In this document: piece after piece, positions 45,743 through 55,509 of the stretch
Numbering within the stretch: position 1 is the stretch's first letter
Layout of the letters: each line of letters begins with the position of its first letter
Origin: Microcebus murinus
Taxonomy: Eukaryota > Chordata > Mammalia > Primates > Cheirogaleidae
DNA length: 64,000 bases
NCBI RefSeq assembly: GCF_040939455.1
Contig: NC_134136.1
Span: 72,906,501-72,970,500 of the forward strand
Direction of reading: 5' to 3'
The notes under the pieces: model-generated
The model's database searches: none
Seen by the model: the letters and a program-made list of their open reading frames with translations, nothing else
What the model was told of the DNA's origin: nothing
Translations under genes and position numbers: made by a program

Positions 45743-46055
45743 GGCCGGGCGTGGTGGCTCACGCCTGTAATTCTAGCACTCTGGCCAAGGCGGGCGGATT
45801 ACTCAAGGTCAGGAGTTCAAAACTAGCCTGAGCAAGAGCAAGACCCTCATCTCTATTATACATAGAAAGAAATTAATGGAACAACCAAAAATATATACAG
45901 AAAAAATTAGCCGGGCATGGTGGCACGTGCCTGTAGTCCCAGCTATTTGGGAGGCTGAGACAGTAGGATTGCTTGAGCCCAGGAGTTAGAGATTGCTGTG
46001 AGCTAGGCTGATGCCATGGCACTCACTATAGCCTGGGTAACAAAGCAAGAGTCTG
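45743..46055 (+). mobile_element. Alu SINE with lemur-type linker, in L1-E
   Basis: Begins GGCCGGGCGTGGTGGCTC and has the linker AATTAATGGAACAACC followed by AAAATATATACAG. The normal A tail is replaced by a GAAA tract. L1-E text resumes at 46154. Confidence 0.92.
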
Positions 46056-46057
46056 AA

Positions 46058-46153
<96 letters not shown>
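46056..46153. repeat. (GAAA)n microsatellite from the Alu tail
   Basis: About 24 GAAA units, almost uninterrupted, directly after the Alu. It yields long artificial open frames (KKER repeats and their reverse), which should not be annotated as genes. Confidence 0.95.
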
Positions 46154-46280
46154 GAAATTAAAAATCTTCCTAAAAAGAAAAGTCCCGGTCCAGATGGTTG
46201 CAAACCCGAATTTTACCACACTTACAAAGGAGAACAAGTACCTACCTTGAAGAAACTATTCCACAACATCAAGAAGAATG

Positions 46281-47701
46281 TGGAGGTGGAGCAAGACGGC
46301 GGATGAATAACACCACCAGACAGAGTGTCTCTGCAGAAAAGACAGATTCTAGCACAAATTAGAGGAAAGAAGCAAGAAGACGAGCATACAGTGGACGAGG
46401 GCCGGAAGGAGGGGTACCTGAGACCCCGGGAGACTCCACAGGAGGAGGCTGCGGGGGAGAACTGGAGGCAGAGACGACCGAGCAGCCTATAGACCAGCGG
46501 AAAAAGAAGGTGGATTTGCTGTTTCCCCTCCCCTGCATTTGGGACTGCTGATGGGCTCCCCAGCGGGTGGAGAGACCTGCGGACACCAGCTCAGAGACCG
46601 CCGCCGCCAGTCAGCGGTGAGCCTGTAGCAGACGTGGCACTGGGTTCCCAAGATACTACAGGCACCTCCGTGTGCATAGACCCAAGCCACCCGGCAGGCG
46701 CCATATTGCCTCCTCCTCCCCTCTGCCGAACCTACCCGCGGCTGCCCAGAGAAACAATACAGCTACCTGCCAGAGGCACCTCCAGGGAAAGGGACCTTCC
46801 GGTTTGGGACCCTACAGCTGACTCAGAGGAACTCAGACTGTGAGCTCCTTACCCGCCCGCCCTCCCAGGTGCTGCTGGCAAGGTGTTCCCAGGAAAACGG
46901 TGCCGACTCAGAGGCTGAGAGACATAGACCCAGCTTGGGCTCCCTGTGGGTGAATTGGGACCGGAAATCCTCTCCCTGGTGGGGATACAGTTTGAACTCT
47001 GGGACGCAGAGGTCGGACCTGCAGACCAGATCCCCTGCACCGAGGGCTAGCATTGCCCGGGGCACAGAAGGGTTATACATGAACAGCCTATTAAGGTGTG
47101 TGTCCCTCCAGGGGCGGATCGGCATCCTAGAGGGCAACCCTCCTCCCAGGAGGAGGCCGTGTGCCCAACCCAGGTGGCGTACCTGTGCAGAGAACCTCCC
47201 CGCTGACATCACAGTCCCGGGAGGCCTGGTGGCTTGTGGTCTGGCCTGCTGGCAGAGGCCCAGTAGGAGCTGCGGACTTGGGGAGGATGGAAAGAAGCGA
47301 GGCCCGCTCCAGACTGAGGATCTCAGACAGCCCCAGCTCCAAACCCAGACTTTCTGGCTGAGCAGGACCATTCCAGCCCTGCTCTGACAGATTTCTCTGG
47401 AAGCAGAGAACAGAACTTTGACCCCTGCTAATGGCCTGAGGGCAGGCTTACCCAACCCAGCTCCGCCCAGAACAAGAGCTGATAACAGGACACAAAATCA
47501 ACAGCATAGCCTGTTCCTCCAAGCAAACGCCACCTACTGACAGGGACGGCATCTTGCACAGCCTTTCCACGGCACCCACTGACTCAATATACAAGGAGTG
47601 GTCCAATCTCACCCACAGACACCACCTAACGCCTCAGAAACTAAACAAGGTGTGTGAATACCCAAACAATAACTTAAGGAAAGAAAAAACAACTGATCGA
47701 C
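46281..47701 (+). promoter_or_regulatory. L1-F 5'UTR (non-tandem type)
   Basis: Same type as the L1-C 5'UTR but with about 39 extra bases near 46811-46850 (CTGACTCAGAGGAACTC). The YY1-like core near the start is AAGACGGC rather than AAGATGGC. GC- and CpG-rich; open frames in it look like chance. Confidence 0.8.
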
Positions 47702-48694
47702 ATGGGAAGAAATCAGTGAAAGAACTCAGGAAATATGAAGAACCAAACAGAAAACACACACCCAAAGAGGAGCACCAGCCCCCTAGAAACAGACACCGAC
47801 CAAAATCAGGCAACCAATATGACAGAAGAGGAATTTCGTATGTGGATCATAAGAACACTCACCCAGCTGCAACAAAACTTAATAACCAACACAAAGAAAC
47901 CACAAAAAGCCTCCAGGATATGGAAAAAAGAAATGGACACAATGAAGAAAAGTGCAACCGAACTCCTGGAAATGAAGAATCAATTCAAGGAACTACAAAA
48001 TACAGTGGAAAGTCTCAAGAACAGGGTAGATGAAACAGAAGAAAGAATCTCAGAGCTTGAAGATAACACCCTCCAATTAAATAAATCAGTCACAGAAATA
48101 GAGCAGAGAAACAAGAGAAAAGAGCAAAGCCTACAAGAGCTGTGGGATTATTTGAAGAAACCTAATGTGAGGGTCATAGGGTTACCAGGAGGGGAAGAAG
48201 ACAACACTCAAGGGTTGGACAAGCTGTTTGAAGATATAACAGAGGAAAATTTCCCAGGCCTTGCTCAAAATCTTGATATACAAGTTCAAGAAGCTCAGAG
48301 GACCCCTGGGAGATTCAACGCAAACAGGAAGACGTCACGACATGCAGTCATCAGATTGACCAAAGTATCAACCAAAGAGGCCCTTCTAAGAGCTGTAAGA
48401 CAAAAGAAGCAAGTAACATACAAGGGAAAGCCAATTCGAATAACATCAGACTTCTCTAATGAGACTTTGGAAGCAAGGAGAGACAGGGGCCCCATTCTCA
48501 CTCTTTTGAAACAAAACAATGCCCAGCCTAGAATAGTATTCCCTGCAAAACTAAGCTTCGTATATGAAGGAGAAATAAAAACATTCTCAGGCAAGCAAAG
48601 GCTCAGAGAATTCACCAAGACAAGACCAGCCCTACAAGAAGTACTTAAAACAGCGTTATGCACGGAACATCATAATAACAACCCACGAATATAA
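47702..48694 (+). pseudogene. L1-F ORF1, open from Met12 with shifted patch
   Basis: The canonical ATG at 47702 is followed by TGA at codon 6 (47717-47719), the same change as in L1-A. From the next in-frame Met (codon 12, 47735) a 319-aa frame runs to the normal stop. Within it a deletion near 47872 and an extra A near 47932 cancel each other, so residues in between (LITNTKKPQKASRIWKK) are read in another frame before the coiled coil resumes at MDTMKKSATELL. RRM and C-terminal domain are complete. Whether a Met12-initiated protein with a rewritten patch would trimerise is unknown. Confidence 0.85.
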
Positions 48695-48735
48695 AAACAA
48701 CCAAAACCCAAAGATATTAAAGGCCAGATATTACA

Positions 48736-51700
48736 ATGGCTCAAGTCAGAAATCATAGCAACATCATCCAATCCAACAGAATAATCAGTAATCTACCTTA
48801 CCTATCAGTTCTCTCAATAAATGTGAATGGCTTAAACTCTCCACTCAAGAGACATAGGCTGGCTGAATGGATAAGAAAATACAGCAAAAGTATATGCTGT
48901 CTTCAGAAAACACATCTAACCTGCAAGGATGCATATATACTAAAAATAAAAGGGTGGAGATCAATATTCCAAGCAAATAGAAGCCAAAAGAAGGCTGGTG
49001 TAGCAGTTCTAATTTCAGATGATTCAGATTTTAAACCAACAAAAGTAGTAAAAGACAAAGAGGGTCATTATATAATGGTGAAGGGCACAGTCCAACAAGA
49101 AGAGATAACAATTTTAAATATATATGCACCCAACTTAGGTGCACCCAGATTCATAAAGCAAACCTTACTGGAGCTAAGCAAATGGATTAATAGCAACTCC
49201 ATAATCGCCGGAGATTTCAACACCCCAATGACGGCACGAGACAGATCCTCCAAACAGAAAATTAATAAAGAAATAATGGACTTAAACAAAACTCTAGAAT
49301 AATTGGGTCTGACTGACATTTACAGAATATTCTACCCAAAATGCACTGAATATACATTCTTCTCATCAGCTGGCGGGACATTCTCTAAGATTGACCATAT
49401 CCTAGGACACAAAGAAAATCTCAAGAAATTTAAAACAATAGAAATCATAACATGTACCTTCTCAGATAACAGTGGAATAAAACTAGAAATCAACCCTAAG
49501 AGAAATTCACATTTCTACACAAAAACGTGGAAATCAAACAACCTCCTACTAAATGATCACTTCATAAATGAAGAAATCAACACGGAAATAAAAAAAAAAT
49601 TCTATGAAGAAAACGACAATGGAGAGACAAGTTATCAACTCCTCTGGGACACAGCTAAAGCAGTTCTGAGAGGAAAGTTTATCTCCATAAATGCCTATAA
49701 CCAAAAGTCAAGAAGATCACAAATAGACAAATTAATGAAACGACTCAAAGAGCTGGAAAAAGAAGAACAGACCAACCCCAAACCCAACAGAAAAGTGAAA
49801 TCAATAAGATCAAATCAGAACTAAATGAAATTGAAAACAGGGAAGCTATTCAGGAGATAACAAAACAAAAAGTTGGTTCTTTGAAAAAATAAACAAAATT
49901 GACACACCATTGGCTAAGCTAACGAAAAGCAGAAAAGAGAAATCTCTAATAAGCTCCATCAGGAATAAAAAAGGAGATATCACAAATGATCCCAAAGAGA
50001 TACAAGATACAATTTATGAATGCTACAAAAATCTTTACTCACAGAATCTAGAAAATGTGGAGGAAATGGACTAATTTCTAGAAACACACAGCCTCCCTAG
50101 GCTCAACCAGGGAGAAATAGATTCCCTGAACAGACCAATCTCAACAGCTGAAATAGAAACAGCAATTAAAAATCTCCCTAAAAAGAAAAGTCCTGGTCCA
50201 GATGGCTTCACACCTGAATTTTACAACACTTACAAAGAAGAACTAGTACCTATCTTGAAGAAACTATTCTACAACATCGAGAAGAACGGAAACCTCCCGA
50301 CACCTTTTATGAAGCGAATATTACTCTGATACCAAAACCAGGAAAGGATGCAACAAAAAAAGAAAATTACAGACCAATATCCCTAATGAATATAGATGGA
50401 AAAATTTTCAACAAAATCTTAGCTAACCGAATCCAGACACTTGTCAAAAAAATAATCCACCACAACCAAGTGGGCTTCATCCCAGGGATTCAGGGATGGT
50501 TCAACATACGTAAATCTATGAAAGCAATTCACCACATAAGCAGAAGCAAAAACAAAGACCACATGATTCTTAAAATAGATGCAGAAAAAGCTTTTGACAA
50601 AATTCAACACCCTTTCATGATACGAACACTTAGGAAAATAGGCATACAAGGGACATACCTAAAAATGATACAAGCCATATATGACAGACCCATAACCAAC
50701 ATCATACTAAATGGGGAAAATTTGAAATCATTCCCACTTAGAACTGGAGCCAGACGAGGCTGCCCACTATCTCCACTTCTGTCCAACATATTGCTGGAAG
50801 TCTTGGATACAGCAATCAGACAGGAAAATGGAATCTAAGGTATCCAATTAGGGGTAGAAGAGATCAAACTTTCACTGTTTGCTGATGATATGATATTATA
50901 TCCAGAAAACCCCAAAGATTCAACCAAGAAACCCCTGGATCTGATCAATGAATTTAATAAAGTCTCAGGATACAAAATCAATACACAGAAATCAGAGGCA
51001 TTCATATATGCCAACAACAATCTAATTGAGAACCAAATCAAAGACTCAATTCCCTTCACAATAGCAACAAAGAAATTAAAGTACATAGGAATGTACTTAA
51101 CCAAGGACGTAGAAGACCTCTACAGGGAGAACTATGAAACACTGAGGAAGGAAATAGCAGAGGATGTAAACAGATGGAAATCCATACCATGCTCGTGGAT
51201 CGGCAGACTCAACATCATCAAAGTGTCTATACTACCCAAACTGATCTACAGATTCAATGCAATACCTATTAAAATCCCATCAGCATTCTTCACAGATATA
51301 GAAAAAATAATTTTACGCTTTGTATGAAACCAAAGAAGACCCCGAGTATCAAGAGCAATTCTAGGCAACAAAAACAAAATGGGAGGCATTAATATGCCAG
51401 ATATCAAACTATACTACAAAGCTGTAGTAATTAAAACAATATGGTATTGGCACAAAAACAGGAATATTGACCAGTGGAACAGATGTGAGAATCCTGATAT
51501 AAATCCATCCTCATATAGCCATTTACTCTTTTACAAAGGAGACAAAACATACGCTGGGGAAAAGAATCCCTTTTCAATAAATGGTGCTGGGAAAACTGGA
51601 TAGCCACCTGTAGAAGGCTAAAACAGGACCAACACCTTTCACCTCTCACAAAAACCACTCATGCTGGATAACAGACTTAAACCTAAGGTATGAAACTATT

Positions 51701-52609
51701 AGAACTCTAGAGGAAAAAGTTTGAAACACTCTCCTAGACATCGGCCTGGGCAAAGAGTTTATGAAGAAGTCCCCAAAGGCAATCACAACAGCAACAAAAA
51801 TAAATAAATGGGACACGATCAAACTACTAAAATTCTGCACAGCCAAAGAAATAGTCATCAAAGTAAACAGACAACCTACAGAATGGGAGAAAATTTTTGC
51901 ATCCTATGCATCCGATAAGGGACTGATAACTAGAATATACGTAGAACTCATGAAAATCAGGAAGAAAAAATGAAATAACCCCATTAAAAAGTGTGCAAAG
52001 GACTTGAACAGAAATTTTTCTAAAGAAGACAGAAGAATGGCCAACAAACATATGAAAAAATGCTCATCATCTCTAATGATCAGGGAAATGCAAATCAAAA
52101 CCACAATGAGATATCACTTAACCCCAGTGAGAATGGCCTTTATCAAAAAATCTCCAAACAATAAATGCTGGCGTGGTTGTGGAGAGAGAGGAACACTCCT
52201 ACACTGCTGGTGGGACTGCAAACTAGTTCAACCTCTGTGGAAAGCAATATGGAGATACCTTAAAGCGATACAAGTGAATCTACCATTTGATCCAGCAATC
52301 CCATTGCTGGGCATCTACCCAAATGATCCAATGACACTCTACAAAAAAGACACCTGCACTTGAATGTTTATAGCAGCACAATTCATAATTGCCAGGCTTT
52401 GGAAACAGCCCATGTTCCTATCAATCCAAGAATGGATTAATAAAATGTGGTATATGTATACCATGGAGTACTATTCAGCTCTAAGAAACAATGGTGATAT
52501 AGCACATCTTATATTTTCCTGGTTAGAGCTGGAACCCATCCTACTAAGTGAAGTATCCCAAGAATGGAAAAACAAGCACCAGATATATTCTCCAGCAAAC
52601 TGCTATTAA
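48736..52609 (+). pseudogene. L1-F ORF2, broken
   Basis: Starts MAQVRNHSNI. Lesions: TAA at 49300 (CAA in others), the catalytic SDH motif changed to SDN (about 49466), an indel near 49790, TAA near 50071, a deletion near 50299, TAA near 50836, TGA near 51325, indels near 51545 and 51655, TGA near 51721, TGA near 51970 and TGA near 52361. Open pieces include 50386-50838 (RT fingers/palm), 50890-51327 and 52004-52363 with the CCHC motif. Fully inactive. Confidence 0.92.
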
Positions 52610-52827
52610 CTGAGTAGCACCTAAATGGCCACATAGGTACTACATTAATAGGGTATTGGGCAGGTGGGAGGGGGGAGGGGGGCAGGTATATACATACATA
52701 ATGAGTGAGATGTGCACCATCTGTGGGATGGTCATGATGGAGACTCAGACTTTTGGGGGGGGGGAAATGGGCATTTATTGAAACCTTAAAATGTGTACCC
52801 ATATAATATACCGAAATAAAAAAAAAT

Positions 52828-54257
52828 TGGGAGTTATTAATATGCCAGATATCAAACTATACTACAAAGCTGTTGTAATTAAAACAATCTGCTATTGGCA
52901 CAAAAATAGGATTATTGACCAGTGGAAGAGATGTGAGAATCCTGATATAAAACCATCCTCATATAGGCATCTAATCTTTAACAAAGCAGACAAAAACATA
53001 CGCTGGGGAAAAGAATCCCTTTTCAATAAATGGTGCTGGGAAAACTGGATAGCCACTTGTAGAAGGTGAAAACAGGACCCACACCTTTCACCTCTCACAA
53101 ACATCAACTCACGCTGGATAACAGAGTTAAATCTCAGGTATGAAACCATTAGAATTCTAGAGGAAAACGTTGATAACACTCTCCTAGACATTGGCCTAGG
53201 CAAAGAGTTTATGAAGAAATCCCCAAAGGCAATCAAAGCAGCAACAAAAATAAATAAATGGGGTATGATGAAACTACAAAGCTTCTGCACAGCCAAAGAA
53301 ACAGTCATGAAAGTATACCGACAACCTACAGAATCGGAGAAAATTTTTGCATCCTACGTATCCGATAAAGGACTGATAACTAGAATATACTTAGAACTCA
53401 CGAAATCAGCAAGAAAAAATCTAATAACCCTATTAAAAAGTGGGCAAAGGACTTGAACAGAAACTTTTCTAAAGAAGACAGAAGAATGGCCAACAAATAT
53501 ATGAAAAAATGCTCATCATCTCTAATCATCATGGAAATGCAAGTCAAAACTACAATGAGATATCACTTAACTCCAGTGAGAATGGTCTTTATCAAAAAGT
53601 CTCCAAATAACAAATGGTGGCGTGGATGTGTAGAGAGAGGAACTGCTGGTGGGACTGCAAACTAGTTCAACCTCTGTGGAAAGCAATATGGAGATACCTT
53701 AAAGCGATACAAGTGAATCTACCATTTGATCCAGCAATCCCATTGCTGGGCATCTACCCAAATGATCCAGTGACACTCTACAAAAAAGACACCTGCACTC
53801 GAATGTTTATAGCAGCACAATTCATAATTGCAAGGCTGTGGAAACAGCCCAAGTGCCCATCAATCCAAGAATGGATTAATAAAATGTGGTATATGTATAC
53901 CATGGAGTACTATTCAGCTCTAAGATACAATGGTGATATAGCACATCTTATATTTTCCTGGTTAGAGCTGGAACCCATACTACTAAGTGAAGTATCCCAA
54001 GAATGGAAAAACAAGCACCAGATATATTCTCCAGCAAACTGGTATTAACTGAGTAGTACCTAAGTGGACACATAGGTACTACAGTAATATGGTACTGGGG
54101 AGGGGGGGCGGGGGTCAGGTACATACTTACATAACGAGTGATATGCGTACCATCAGAGGGATGGTCATGCTGGAGACTCGGACTTGTGGGGGGACGGGGG
54201 AAGGGCATTTGTTGAAACCTTAAAATGTGTACCCCCATAATGTGCTGAAATAAAAAA
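52828..54257 (+). mobile_element. L1-G: 3' part of an L1 of the L1-D/H type
   Basis: Starts in ORF2 at [17 protein letters not shown] and runs to the 3'UTR and tail near 54257. Bases such as GAAGAAATCCCCAAAGGC and AATCAAAGCAGCAAC match L1-D and L1-H rather than L1-A/C. Open pieces are at 52791-53069, 53211-53456, 53453-53665 and 53614-54048. A deletion of about 10 bases near 53643 removes part of the CCHC region. No TSD. It may be the continuation of L1-E beyond L1-F. Confidence 0.88.
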
Positions 54258-54540
54258 ATATGTATATATAATGGGAAAATACAAATATAAATAATGGAAT
54301 ATGTAAATATTTCCATTTATACATGTTATATTGTTACAGTTGCCACATAAATTTTAAAGGCTACCAAAATTTTTAGCATAGATTCAAAAGAGGAGTCATA
54401 ATAATCCCATAGTTTACCATTGCTGTTGGTTTTGGGGTGTGGTATAAACACAAAACTCCATTGCCTGGTTTATAGACCATTCAGATTATTTCCAAATTGA
54501 GATTTTTCTGGATAGTGCAAAGCAACCAACATATAAAGTT

Positions 54541-54803
54541 TTTTTTTTTTTTCGGTTTTAAGCCCAGGTTAGCAACATGGAGGCTGGACATGCTAGAAGC
54601 TCTGGCATAGCAGGGTGGGAGAGGGGGAGCAGGGGCACGATATGTAACCCTAACAACATTTGTACACCCATAATATGAGGTAAAAAAATTCGCTGTTATT
54701 CATAAGTCCTTCAGATCATATCCAGGAAGAGTATCTGCCACGTAGAAATATGCTGTCATCAAATGGATGTTGCTAACCTGGGCTAAAGACTGAAAAAAAA
54801 TGT
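54541..54803. repeat. Inverted repeat spanning the L1 tail
   Basis: The arms AGCCCAGGTTAGCAACAT (54561-54578) and its exact reverse complement (54767-54784) extend outwards imperfectly into T-rich and A-rich runs (54541-54560 and 54785-54803), giving arms of nearly 40 bp about 190 bp apart. Confidence 0.8.
54579..54690 (+). mobile_element. Short L1 3' end
   Basis: The last 110 bases of an L1-T-type 3'UTR (compare 20031-20145) with a short tail. It is preceded by a T-rich run and by the inverted repeat arm, so the 5' junction is not a simple truncation. Confidence 0.75.
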
Positions 54804-55273
54804 TTTTAAATATCTGATCTCTTTGGGTAGTAGTTACTCCAATTTGCCAGATAAAGACATTAGATTGGAGATGATCTTAAAGGGCCCTTCCAGCTCTAAT
54901 GTTACAGGAATACAAGCTCTTCTTCACTTTGCTAAACTTTTCTCAATCAAATATTTAAAAGTGCATCTTAAACTAACCCATTTCAAACTATAGATGTCCC
55001 ATGCAGATTAAGTAAGCAACATAAACAAGCAGCTACTGCAAATATTTGTTGAGACTGTTTATCATTATTTAAGTAGCAGATAAGATATAGAAATGAAATG
55101 GTAGATATCAAGAAAAAAGGCACTTTAAGAGAAACATTCCCTATCTTCATGATGGTCATTTGTACCAGTATTCTTTGCTTTTCTGCCAAATGTATCACAT
55201 AAATCTGTTTCTCTATCTACATTTTATTCATATTTAATAGGAGATGATTCAATATGCAGAGCTGTAATTTGTG

Positions 55274-55287
55274 ACACCATAACAATT
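55274..55287. repeat. Target-site duplication of L1-H (3' side of element)
   Basis: ACACCATAACAATT is identical to 62571-62584: a perfect 14-bp TSD. On the plus strand the implied nick is AATT/AATATG, a variant of the L1 endonuclease consensus TTTT/AA. Confidence 0.95.
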
Positions 55288-55509
55288 TTTTTTTATTTTT
55301 TTTTATTTTGGCATATTATGGGAGTACAGATTTTAAGGTTTCAATAAATGCCCATTTCCCCCCCTCCCCCCAAAAGTCTGAGTCTCCATCATGACCATCC
55401 CCCAGATGGTGGACATCTCGCTCATTATGTATGTATATACCCGCCCCCCTCCCCCCTCCCCAATACCCTATTACTGTAGCACCTGTGTGCCCACTTAGGT
55501 GCTACTCAG
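55288..55509 (-). other. L1-H 3'UTR and A tail
   Basis: Sense-strand order: 3'UTR with two G-rich runs (plus-strand C tracts at 55441-55461 and 55358-55371), AAATGGGCATTTATTG, ATATGCCAAAATAAA and an A-rich tail interrupted by T. The G runs are candidates for G-quadruplexes. The AATAAA at the end of the 3'UTR is the polyadenylation signal. Confidence 0.88.

Larger units (their letters stand above)
42172..46280 (+). mobile_element. L1-E: older L1 carrying three later inserts
   Basis: L1 pieces 42172-44310, 45414-45742 and 46154-46280 read continuously as ORF1, spacer and ORF2 as far as the RT domain (KLFHNIKKN). Inserts are a processed pseudogene (44311-45402) and an Alu with a GAAA expansion (45743-46153). 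The ORF1 N-terminal half is clearly more diverged from L1-A/C/D/H than the ORF2 part is. The right end stops at the start of L1-F; the missing part may correspond to L1-G beyond it. Confidence 0.85.
43208..46280 (+). pseudogene. L1-E ORF2, broken and incomplete
   Basis: The start codon is AAG instead of ATG (43208). The endonuclease is open from 43472 to 43936 and includes an altered RDFNTPL (GDFN in intact copies) and ends at TAA inside FSDH (43934-43936), the same nonsense change seen in L1-D. Further stops follow near 44115. The RT domain begins after the pseudogene insert and runs to about 46280 ([18 protein letters not shown]) with several indels. Confidence 0.85.
46281..52827 (+). mobile_element. 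L1-F: full-length L1, decayed
   Basis: A full-length L1 of the L1-A/C type: 5'UTR from GGAGGTGGAGCAAGACGGC, ORF1, ORF2 with many lesions, 3'UTR with G tracts (about 52666-52682) and a short A tail. No TSD can be found: the left flank is L1-E RT sequence and the right flank is post-RT L1 sequence (L1-G). This fits insertion with a target deletion, or chance abutment of separate copies. Confidence 0.92.
54258..55273. other. Mostly non-repetitive stretch with an unusual L1 tail insertion
   Basis: AT-rich sequence without genes. At 54579-54690 lies a short L1 3' end (GGCTGGACATGCTAGAAGC to CCATAATATGAGG). Just left of it, 54561-54578 (AGCCCAGGTTAGCAACAT) is an exact inverted copy of 54767-54784. 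Near 54870 the words GATGATCTTAAAGGGCCC and TTCCAGCTCTAATG suggest a small ancient repeat. Nothing else recognised. Confidence 0.5.

Noticed and set aside
46003..46306. Long open frames of KKER/FFLS repeats on both strands
   Set aside because: They are translations of the GAAA microsatellite and the adjoining Alu.
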